Positions 15,643 to 22,172 of a stretch of DNA of 33,997 nt are shown here, one piece after another. The translations under genes and the position numbers were made by a program. Position 1 is the stretch's first letter, and each line of letters begins with the position of its first letter. Below the pieces are notes generated by a model, which saw nothing but the letters and a program-made list of their open reading frames with translations, made no database searches and was not told the DNA's origin. The stretch is from Armatimonadota bacterium. GTDB lineage: Bacteria > Armatimonadota > UBA5829 > DTLH01. Location: positions 1 to 33,997 of the forward strand of contig JAKPFN010000071.1 of NCBI GenBank assembly GCA_029551395.1. Reading direction: 5' to 3'.

Positions 15643-17175
15643 ATGGATTCATGGATTCTGACTCTGATAACATTCATACCGCTCCTTGGCGCTGTGGTGA
15701 TTCTGTTCATCCCACGCAGCCAGTCGGGTGCAATCAAATGGACAGCAGTTGGGATAAGCTTTATCCCACTGGTGCTGTCAATCCTGCTCTGGTCATGGTA
15801 CAACCCGAATGGGCTTCAGTTCCCGGAGGGCGCGCAGTTTATGGTGAACCTGCCGTGGATAGACCAGATAGGTGTCCGCTACCTGATGGGAGTGGATGGT
15901 ATCAGCGTTCCGATGGTCTTCCTGACGACGCTGCTTGTCACCCTGTCTCTCATCTACTCTCTCTTTATCGAGAACAGGTCGAAGGAGTATTTCTGGCTGT
16001 TCCTGCTGCTTGAAACAGGAATGCTCGGAACGTTTATGGCACTGGATTTCTTCCTGTTCTATGTTTTCTGGGAGCTTACACTGGTGCCGATGTATTTCCT
16101 GATAGGCATCTGGGGCGGTCCGAGAAGAGAATATGCAGCCATCAAGTTCTTCCTTTACACGCTTGTAGGCAGCGTTGTGATGCTGCTTGCAATACTTGCA
16201 ATGTATTTCGCCACTCCAGGCACAGGACTGTCCAGCCATACATTCAGTATGCTTGCTATGGCAGATGCCGGGATGGATATAAGACTTGGAAGTGTCTTAG
16301 CACCGCTTGTTTTCTGGGGACTGTTCCTCGGATTTGCCATCAAAGTGCCGATATGGCCGTTCCATACATGGCTTCCTGATGCTCACGTCGAAGCGCCGAC
16401 TGCTGGAAGCGTTATTCTGGCTGGTGTTCTTCTGAAAATGGGAACTTACGGTTTCCTGCGCGTGCTGCTTCCGATACTACCGGACATGAGCCAGAGGTTC
16501 TGGATGCATCTTGCTATTCTCGCGCTTATTTCCATCATCTACGGTGCTCTGGTAGCGATGGCGCAGAAGGATTTGAAGAAACTTATTGCCTATTCCAGTG
16601 TAAACCACATGGGATATGTGATTTTAGGGATAGCAGCAGCAGTTGCGGTCTCCAGTACGGCAAGTGTGACCGACCGGGCGATGGCGTTGAACGGCGCGAT
16701 GCTTCAGATGTTCAACCACGGTGTGATTACAGGCGCACTCTTTCTTCTGGTCGGCGTTATCTACGAACGGGCACATACTAGAGACCTGGATGCCTTTGGC
16801 GGACTCTGGGCCAGAGTGCCTATCTTCGGCGGATTGTTCCTGGTGGCATGTTTTGCATCACTTGGCCTGCCTGGGCTTTCGGGATTCGTTGGAGAGTTGT
16901 TCGTCTTCAGAGGCGCGTTCGCTTCAAGTATCCTGATTACCGCTCTGGCAACCATTGGTATTGTCATAACAGCGGCTTACTTGCTCTGGACCATTCAGCG
17001 CGTGCTGCTTGGTCCGGCTAACCCGAAATACGAAAAACTGCCCGATGCCGACACAAGAGAAGTTGTCAGCCTTGCCCCGCTTATGGCGCTGATGATAGCA
17101 TTCGGCATCTGGCCTAAACCTATACTCGATATAATAAACACAGCATCCACAGCTATTGCCAGGATGTTCGGATAA
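15643..17175 (+). CDS. nuoM: NADH-quinone oxidoreductase subunit M
   Basis: NuoM is the middle antiporter-like proton-pumping subunit. The 510-residue product has FWELTLVPMYFLIGIWGG with the pumping Glu and KVPIWPFHTWLPDAHVEAPTAGSVILAG with a central Lys. A further Lys is in GVLLKMGTYGF, and AYSSVNHMGYVILG follows. I prefer ATG 15643 to the TTG directly before it. A 46-base gap separates it from nuoL, with AGAGG upstream. Confidence 0.97.
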   Translation: MDSWILTLITFIPLLGAVVILFIPRSQSGAIKWTAVGISFIPLVLSILLWSWYNPNGLQFPEGAQFMVNLPWIDQIGVRYLMGVDGISVPMVFLTTLLVTLSLIYSLFIENRSKEYFWLFLLLETGMLGTFMALDFFLFYVFWELTLVPMYFLIGIWGGPRREYAAIKFFLYTLVGSVVMLLAILAMYFATPGTGLSSHTFSMLAMADAGMDIRLGSVLAPLVFWGLFLGFAIKVPIWPFHTWLPDAHVEAPTAGSVILAGVLLKMGTYGFLRVLLPILPDMSQRFWMHLAILALISIIYGALVAMAQKDLKKLIAYSSVNHMGYVILGIAAAVAVSSTASVTDRAMALNGAMLQMFNHGVITGALFLLVGVIYERAHTRDLDAFGGLWARVPIFGGLFLVACFASLGLPGLSGFVGELFVFRGAFASSILITALATIGIVITAAYLLWTIQRVLLGPANPKYEKLPDADTREVVSLAPLMALMIAFGIWPKPILDIINTASTAIARMFG

Positions 17176-17187
17176 GGTTTCGAACCT

Positions 17188-18795
17188 ATGACCAAATACG
17201 ACTTGATTTACGTCGCGCCAATATTGATGCTGGCGGTTTCCGGGTTGATTGTGCTTATTGTAGGCACAATTACCGACCGGTTTCCAAAGGGCAGGCTCAA
17301 CCACTGGTTCCCGCCTGAGTTCCTGTCTATTGAGCTGATGATACTGACCGTCGGGCTGGCGGTTGCTGCGCTCAGGATGACCATCCGGCACGACCCGATG
17401 GCTTTCTTCGAGCTTATGCCATCGAGAAATCCGCTTCTGCTTATAGACCCGTTCGCGGCGTTTATGGGGCTGATTGCGGTTGTAGGGACTCTTGTGGTTG
17501 TGGTTTTGTCGCTTGAATACTTCGGCGACCATAATACGAGGCATAGAGGCGAGTATTATACGCTGTTGTTCTTTGCCACGTCAGCAATCCTGCTGGTAGC
17601 CGCTTCTACCGACCTTTTGATGATTTATCTATCGCTCGAGTTCTTGAGCCTGTCGTCTTATGTCCTGGCAGCGTATTGGAAGAACGATGAAAAATCCAGC
17701 GAAGCCGGAATCAAGTATTTCCTGTTCGGAGCCGTATCATCTGCTGTGATGCTTTACGGCATGTCCATGCTCTATGGACTGACGAACTCAACGAACCTCG
17801 ACGCTATAGCTTCGACTCTGGCATCTGGCAACCTTGCCGGAGCTTCAAGTGCGGTGTTAGGCGCTGTATTGATGGTACTTGTAGGTCTTGGATTCAAGCT
17901 TGCACTGGTTCCGTTCCATCTATGGGCTCCTGATACGTATGAGGGAGCACCTACCCCGATTACTGCGTGGCTATCTGTTGCCTCCAAGGCTGCGGGGCTT
18001 GCGGTCGTGACCCGCTTCCTGCTTGTAGCTATCCCGCAAAGCGCTGGAATAGACTGGTATACGATTATTTTAGTTCTTTCAGCCGTGAGTATGACGCTTG
18101 GCAATATGGTGGCTATCACCCAGAAAAACATCAAGAGAATGCTGGCATATTCCAGCATCGCTCAGGTAGGATATATGCTGGTTGGAGTGCTTGCAGCAGC
18201 AGCGGCAATTACACCCAACTCATTTGGCTCTGCAATAAGTGTTGGGTATCTTGCGGTTTCTGGAGAGAACCTTGGGACATCGAACTACGGACTGGCAGGA
18301 CTGCTTATTTACGCTGCGAGCTACCTATTCATGAACCTCGGGGCGTTTGCTGTGGTTATTGCTGTTGAACGGCGCACTGGGTCGTCTGATATAGAAGCAT
18401 TCGCAAGGCTGGGCAAGCGTGCTCCGTTCCTGGCTGCATCGTTAGTAGTATTCTTCCTGTCACTCGCAGGTATTCCGCCGACAGCGGGATTTATCGGCAA
18501 GTTCTACGTCTTCGCCGGAGCCATCCAGACAGCCAGAACTGACCTCTTGGTCTTGGCTTTGATTGCAGTAGCCAACAGCGTTATATCGGTCTATTATTAC
18601 TTCAATGTAACCCGCTGGATGTATTTTGACAAAACCGAACCAGGTCAGTCACCGGAAGATTCAAGTAGCAAGCAGCGGATTTACACATCATTTCCCACGA
18701 TGGCTACTGTAGTCCTGATGCTGGTATTCACCATTGCAATAGGCTGCATCCTCGCCGCACCGGTAATCAAACTGGCCCAGTCGGTTGTGCTTTGA
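17188..18795 (+). CDS. nuoN: NADH-quinone oxidoreductase subunit N
   Basis: NuoN is the proximal antiporter-like subunit. The 535-residue product has LEFLSLSSYVLAAYWKND with the key Glu, GIKYFLFGAVSSAVMLYGMSM, KLALVPFHLWAPDTYEGAPTPITAWL, and AYSSIAQVGYMLVG. A roughly 20-residue loop (ITPNSFGSAISVG and neighbours) near residue 345 is longer than in E. coli. It starts 12 bases after nuoM and is the last gene of the run. No intrinsic terminator is visible; the palindromic repeats that follow may end the transcript. Confidence 0.97.
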   Translation: MTKYDLIYVAPILMLAVSGLIVLIVGTITDRFPKGRLNHWFPPEFLSIELMILTVGLAVAALRMTIRHDPMAFFELMPSRNPLLLIDPFAAFMGLIAVVGTLVVVVLSLEYFGDHNTRHRGEYYTLLFFATSAILLVAASTDLLMIYLSLEFLSLSSYVLAAYWKNDEKSSEAGIKYFLFGAVSSAVMLYGMSMLYGLTNSTNLDAIASTLASGNLAGASSAVLGAVLMVLVGLGFKLALVPFHLWAPDTYEGAPTPITAWLSVASKAAGLAVVTRFLLVAIPQSAGIDWYTIILVLSAVSMTLGNMVAITQKNIKRMLAYSSIAQVGYMLVGVLAAAAAITPNSFGSAISVGYLAVSGENLGTSNYGLAGLLIYAASYLFMNLGAFAVVIAVERRTGSSDIEAFARLGKRAPFLAASLVVFFLSLAGIPPTAGFIGKFYVFAGAIQTARTDLLVLALIAVANSVISVYYYFNVTRWMYFDKTEPGQSPEDSSSKQRIYTSFPTMATVVLMLVFTIAIGCILAAPVIKLAQSVVL

Positions 18796-18820
18796 GATGT
18801 TATTAGTAGTGATTGATTGA

Positions 18821-18830
18821 GATACATATC
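18821..18830. repeat. outlying minimal palindrome GATA-CA-TATC
   Basis: GATACATATC is the shortest member of the palindrome family that fills this island, 25 bases after nuoN. An outer TGAGA / TCTCA pair flanks it. It marks the left edge of the repeat zone. Confidence 0.5.
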
Positions 18831-18865
18831 CGTAGTGGTCTCAAATAATAGCAGATAGCATGGAA

Positions 18866-18916
18866 GCGGGCAAATACCCGCAGAATAACCGCCCGGGATA
18901 CATATCCCGGGCGATC
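18866..18916. repeat. two-hairpin repeat unit, copy A
   Basis: A hairpin GCGGG-N6-CCCGC (18866-18881) is followed after 9 bases by a perfect 10-bp-arm palindrome GCCCGGGATA-CA-TATCCCGGGC (18891-18912) and GATC. The same 51-base arrangement recurs at 19800-19850 and 21020-21070. Paired hairpins of this kind resemble the bacterial interspersed mosaic elements that REP-associated transposases act on. Confidence 0.75.
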
Positions 18917-19172
18917 AATGGGTACGGTTTATGCTCATAGAACACCTGGGATACATATCTCGGCGTTCAGTAGGTAAAGTTTACGCTTATGATCACCCGG
19001 ATACATATCCCTAGTAGTCAGTAGGTAAGATTTACGGTTATGATCACCTGGAATGCATATCCCGAGCAGCCAGTAGGTAAGATTTACGCTTATGATCACC
19101 TGGAATGCATATCCCGAGCAGTCAGTAGGTAAGGTTTACGCTTATGATCACCCGGGATGTGTATCCCGGGTG
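18891..19172. repeat. tandem array of about 52-bp units, each with a palindrome
   Basis: Five units (18891-18946, 18947-18997, 18998-19048, 19049-19100, 19101-19152) plus a closing palindrome (19153-19172) fill most of the 453-base gap after nuoN. Each begins with a form of GGGATACATATCCCGAG, continues with CAGTAGGTAAGATTTACGC and ends TTATGATCACC. Units 4 and 5 differ at two of 52 positions, so they arose recently; units 1 and 2 are more diverged. The first and last palindromes are the most complete. No open reading frame crosses the array. Confidence 0.85.
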
Positions 19173-19179
19173 CAAGTTT

Positions 19180-19197
19180 GGCGGATATTTATCCGCC
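19180..19197. repeat. palindrome GGCGGATA-TT-TATCCGCC upstream of the RAYT
   Basis: A perfect 8-bp-arm palindrome with a TT spacer, 51 bases before the transposase start. It has the same GGATA-NN-TATCC core as the array but different flanking arms, a likely left-hand REP-like end. Confidence 0.7.
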
Positions 19198-19248
19198 TAA
19201 AACAATCTAAACGGTAATCCACCTTTTCTGACATACAAGGAGCCTATT

Positions 19249-19782
19249 ATGTCGCAAAGTTACCGAGTTGCCGAAGCAGGATACCCTTACTTTATCACCA
19301 GTACAGTTCTTCATTGGATCTCCATTTTTAGTCGAGATGACTATTTTAAGGTCCTGGTCGACAGCTTTAATTACTGCATCAAGAACAAAGGGCTCATTGT
19401 TCACGCTTATGTCCTGATGCCCAATCATTTTCATGCTGTGCTAACTCAATCTGAGGGCAAGTTGTCTGATGTAGTCCGAGACATGAAAAGACATACTGCA
19501 AAGACAGTCGGATTAAAACTTGAGCCTGATGGTCGATTAATGTGGTTACGCAGCTTCCATAACGCTGCCAAAACACCTGACGGAATAAAGCTATGGAAAG
19601 ATGAGTTCCATCCTGAGCAGATATATAGCCAAAAATTCTTTGAGCAAAAGGTGGATTACATACATAACAATCCCGTCCGTGCCGGATACGTAGTTGATCC
19701 GTGTTATTGGAAGTACTCAAGTGCCGGGTTTTATTATAAACAGGAGCCGTCTGTTATTGATGTTACGCCTATTATGTGGTGA
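19249..19782 (+). CDS. REP-associated Y1 transposase (RAYT, IS200-like HUH fold)
   Basis: The 177-residue protein is a Y1 transposase (PF01797 type). The HUH motif is H60-F-H62 in VLMPNHFHAVL. The N-terminal YPYFITSTVLHW matches the family, as does the C-terminal VDYIHNNPVRAGYV followed by WKYSSAG. Such enzymes nick single-stranded REP hairpins and are thought to spread them. I cannot place the nucleophilic tyrosine: the helix after HUH reads RDMKRHTAK without Tyr, and Y126 or Y137 are possible. ATG 19249 has the SD AGGAG. Related palindromes flank it on both sides. Confidence 0.88.
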   Translation: MSQSYRVAEAGYPYFITSTVLHWISIFSRDDYFKVLVDSFNYCIKNKGLIVHAYVLMPNHFHAVLTQSEGKLSDVVRDMKRHTAKTVGLKLEPDGRLMWLRSFHNAAKTPDGIKLWKDEFHPEQIYSQKFFEQKVDYIHNNPVRAGYVVDPCYWKYSSAGFYYKQEPSVIDVTPIMW

Positions 19783-19799
19783 TAATAAATGGCTGAGGA

Positions 19800-19850
19800 G
19801 CGGGTAAATACCCGAAAAACATCCGCCCTGGATAAATATCCAGGGCGATC
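19800..19850. repeat. two-hairpin repeat unit, copy B (right of RAYT)
   Basis: CGGGTA-AA-TACCCG (19801-19814) is followed by the 11-bp-arm palindrome CGCCCTGGATA-AA-TATCCAGGGCG (19824-19847). Compared with copy A, the changes in the two arms compensate each other, which shows that base pairing rather than sequence is conserved. It begins 18 bases after the RAYT stop. Confidence 0.8.
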
Positions 19851-19888
19851 CTGAAATATAACTCCCTCCTCATCACCCGAATCTTTAT

Positions 19889-20377
19889 CTAATACCTCAT
19901 AATTTCTCTGATAGCTTCTGCCAGCCTTTCTGGTGTATTCGAGCCTAGAAGTATATGGCTGCCGTCGGTATAGTCTATCCGCACGCCTCGGTTTCCCATT
20001 GGGTTATACGCTCTTCCGCCTCTGCCGAGCCTTAATCCCCAGCCTCCGTAATCACGGAGTGGGCTGTATGTCACTGCTTCGACCTTCGTAACACCTTCAA
20101 GCGGTATTTTGCGAAACGACAGGTGAAACGGTAAATATCGGAAAAAAAGCCCATCCGTACGTACCTCTATTTCCAGATGGCTGAACCAGAAGAATACGAG
20201 TAACAGTAGTGCTCCTGCCGAATACAGTCCTAGAAACCATATTGACATCTCCGATTGCTGGAATGCAGCCATAAACGCTACTAATGAGATAAGGACTGAT
20301 ATCAAAATCACTGCAAGCAGCCAGGGCTGCCGCGAATACTGCGTTTCCCTATGAATCACATTCCCTTGCTGGGCCAT
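19889..20377 (-). CDS. two-helix membrane protein with PH-like domain (DUF6141-like), copy 1
   Basis: The 162-residue protein has two hydrophobic helices near residues 19-65 and then a soluble domain rich in beta-strands and Gly. The soluble part (EIEVRTDGLFFRYLPFHLSFRKIPL, VRIDYTDGSHILLGSNTPERLAEAI) reads like the bacterial PH-type domains of small membrane proteins; DUF6141 is my best but unsure family name. Function is unknown. ATG 20377 has the SD GGAG 7 bases upstream. A diverged second copy lies at 21157-21691, beyond the YdeI-like gene. Confidence 0.65.
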   Translation of the reverse strand: MAQQGNVIHRETQYSRQPWLLAVILISVLISLVAFMAAFQQSEMSIWFLGLYSAGALLLLVFFWFSHLEIEVRTDGLFFRYLPFHLSFRKIPLEGVTKVEAVTYSPLRDYGGWGLRLGRGGRAYNPMGNRGVRIDYTDGSHILLGSNTPERLAEAIREIMRY

Positions 20378-20437
20378 ATTATCTCCTTATACAAACATCA
20401 CAAGGCCGTTCCGAGCGTCCCATCATCCATTTTATCA

Positions 20438-20998
20438 TTACATCGGCCTCTTATTCTGCTCAAGCAGCCCCAACAGCTTTTCTAGTCTTCGGACACGGGT
20501 ATCTTCCTTCTTGGCATCAAAATACAACCCTACAAATTGCTTCTTAACTGACATAGACATCTTTTGGAAGTTCAAAAAGGCTGTTTCGTTAACGCTTATC
20601 AGTCCACTGAAATAGTCTATCTGCTCCTGGGTAATCGGTGACTGCCGTAGGTCATCCCAGATCCCATCCTGTTTTGCCCGTTCGATGGCCTTCATCCCCC
20701 ATTCCGTCATGCTTCCGTCTGCTATCAGTCTTTCCACAATGCCCTTGTTCCTTTCCGACCAACGGCTGCCCTTCCTGCGAGGTGCAAAATACTTCAGATA
20801 GACAGTATCATCTATGCTGTTAATCTGACCATCGATCCACCCGAAACAAAGTGCCTCTTCCAGTGCCTCATCAGCCCGGATAGTCTGCAGTTCCTTCTTC
20901 TTGCTAAAGGTCAACCATATCCCTTCACCACGAGAATGATTGTCCATTAACCAACTCCGAAAATCCTCCCGGTTCCTGAAAACAATCTGTTCCTTCAC
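20438..20998 (-). CDS. YdeI/OmdA-family protein
   Basis: The 186-residue product resembles the YdeI/OmpD-associated family. It has FRSWLMDNHSRGEGIWLTFSKK at the N-terminus and the signature ALEEALCFGWIDGQINSID. YLKYFAPRRKGSRWSERNK and the C-terminal RLEKLLGLLEQNKRP also fit. Members have been linked to stress or antimicrobial-peptide resistance, but the biochemical role is not settled. GTG 20998 has the SD GGAG with suitable spacing. It lies between the two copies of the PH-like membrane protein on the same strand. Confidence 0.85.
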   Translation of the reverse strand: MKEQIVFRNREDFRSWLMDNHSRGEGIWLTFSKKKELQTIRADEALEEALCFGWIDGQINSIDDTVYLKYFAPRRKGSRWSERNKGIVERLIADGSMTEWGMKAIERAKQDGIWDDLRQSPITQEQIDYFSGLISVNETAFLNFQKMSMSVKKQFVGLYFDAKKEDTRVRRLEKLLGLLEQNKRPM

Positions 20999-21019
20999 TT
21001 ATAACTCCATTACTGAATT

Positions 21020-21070
21020 CCAGGTAAATACTCTCAAGACATCCACCCAGGATAAATATCCAGAGTAATC
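21020..21070. repeat. two-hairpin repeat unit, copy C (degenerate)
   Basis: This aligns without gaps to copy B (19800-19850): AGGTAAATACT replaces the first hairpin, and CAGGATA-AA-TATCCAG keeps the core of the second. Mutations now spoil both outer stems, so it is an older or inactive copy. Confidence 0.7.
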
Positions 21071-21081
21071 AATCTCAGGCG

Positions 21082-21149
21082 CTTGTTCGCACGGGATATG
21101 TATCCCAGGCGCAGGTCAGGCGGATGTGTATCTCGAGCAATCCTGCCTG
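21082..21149. repeat. second repeat type, copy D1
   Basis: TTGTTCGCACG precedes the hairpin GGGATA-TG-TATCCC (21093-21106). A degenerate GGCGGATGTGTATCTCG (from 21119) and TCCTGCCTG follow. It aligns along its whole length with 21707-21773, on the other side of the broken PH-like gene. Confidence 0.7.
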
Positions 21150-21156
21150 TGCATTC

Positions 21157-21691
21157 CTACACCCGAATCGACTCCACCACCTGGGCCAGTTCTTCCGGCT
21201 TTTCTGACCCTATGATCACTTGCCTGTTCCCGTTATGATGGATGATAACGAATTTCTTGCTGTTGGCTGAAAAAAATCTGCCCCTGGTCTTGATAAAAGC
21301 ACGATGAGCACCAAAACCACGGAGTTCATTGCCTGAACAGACATCAACCTTATCAATATCAGCCGCAGGGATTATTAAATGAGGTTTTGAGTTTCTATTA
21401 AAAAAGAAGATATAGCCCACTTGCACTTCGTTAGTGCGGACTTCCATACGGATTCGAGTTATCAACTGCAGAATAAGCGAACATACGGCAATGAAAAATG
21501 CAAAAACCAGTGACAAAGTAAAAACAGGAGGGGAATATGTAATTCTTCCAACGGCAATAATGCAAAAAAATGCAGTAATAGACTAATCCAGAAAGGGCTG
21601 TTGCAATCAAAAACCGTAAGAAAAACAGAAAGCTCATACGATACCGCTGAATTTCTAAAAACAGGACCTCACTACCATCAGTCGAACTCAA
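21157..21691 (-). pseudogene. PH-like membrane protein copy 2, frameshifted at a run of seven A
   Basis: Two overlapping frames together encode a paralogue of the gene at 19889-20377. The upstream frame begins at TTG 21691 with the SD AGGAG and reads FLEIQRYRMSFLFFLRFLI, matching HRETQYSRQPWLLAVILI of copy 1. The downstream frame carries SPPVFTLSLVFAFFIAV, then IRMEVRTNEVQ, and ends QVIIGSEKPEELAQVVESI, matching IGLYS-type helix 2, LEIEVRTDG and ILLGSNTPERLAEAI. Removing one base of the A7 run at 21564-21570 joins them and restores both helices. It is a pseudogene, a slippage-controlled gene or an assembly error. The 119-residue frame from TTG 21516 is unlikely to be a separate gene. Confidence 0.65.
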
Positions 21692-21706
21692 CTCTCTCTC
21701 CTCAAG

Positions 21707-21773
21707 TTTGTTCGCACGAGATATGTATCCCAGGCACTGGTCTGGCGTATATGTATCAGCCTGATTCTGCCTG
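21707..21773. repeat. second repeat type, copy D2
   Basis: Aligns with D1 from TTGTTCGCACG through GAGATA-TG-TATCCC and on to TCTGCCTG, with the second palindrome reduced to GTATATGTATC. It sits just upstream of the start of the broken PH-like gene, where a promoter would be expected, and 3 bases from the end of the zinc-ribbon gene. Confidence 0.65.
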
Positions 21774-21775
21774 CA

Positions 21776-22168
21776 TCACAGATAACGTGCCGCCAGACGA
21801 TATATACAATACACAGCCGCCCAAAACAGCGTTCCAACAAACCCGGCTCGTGCCATTATCCTGCCTACAAACCGTCTTTCATTCTTGAAAAGCCCCCAGT
21901 AAATCAGCCCAACTATTACAGGCAGCACCGGAACAGCAAATCCTGTGGCTGTGGCTATCTTGCGGCTAAATCCACCGTATCTGGAAGCATACAGCTTAGG
22001 TTCGGTGGAGAAGCCGAACTCCTCCACCGATACATCATTCGCATAGCAGACAATGCATAGCTCGCTGTTGATGCAATTATCGCACACCCAGGTGCCGCAC
22101 CGCATACACGGCCATTTGCCTTCAACTCTACGGCAGATTTCACACTTCGGAAGGGGCTTGTCTTCCAT
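21776..22168 (-). CDS. small zinc-ribbon membrane protein
   Basis: The 130-residue protein has four CxxC pairs in its first 41 residues (C9/C12, C21/C24, C29/C32, C38/C41), enough for two zinc sites of a B-box or double-ribbon type. Two hydrophobic helices follow (ATGFAVPVLPVIVGLIYWGLF and ARAGFVGTLFWAAVYCIY). I do not recognise a named family. It starts 4 bases after the apgM stop, so it is probably co-transcribed and translationally coupled. The zinc domain would face the cytoplasm if the N-terminus is inside. No catalytic motif is seen. Confidence 0.6.
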   Translation of the reverse strand: MEDKPLPKCEICRRVEGKWPCMRCGTWVCDNCINSELCIVCYANDVSVEEFGFSTEPKLYASRYGGFSRKIATATGFAVPVLPVIVGLIYWGLFKNERRFVGRIMARAGFVGTLFWAAVYCIYRLAARYL

Positions 22169-22172
22169 GAGC

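Noticed and set aside
18866-19197. CRISPR array
   Set aside because: The units are about 52 bp with no split into constant repeat and unique spacer: the whole unit is conserved, and no cas genes are present.
21157-21516. Separate 119-residue gene starting at TTG 21516
   Set aside because: The similarity to copy 1 extends upstream of this TTG and continues in another frame, so it is the 3' part of a frameshifted gene.
18796-21790. Prophage, integrative element or toxin-antitoxin/defence island
   Set aside because: No integrase, phage structural gene, toxin-antitoxin pair or nuclease/helicase set is seen; only the RAYT and repeats signal mobility.
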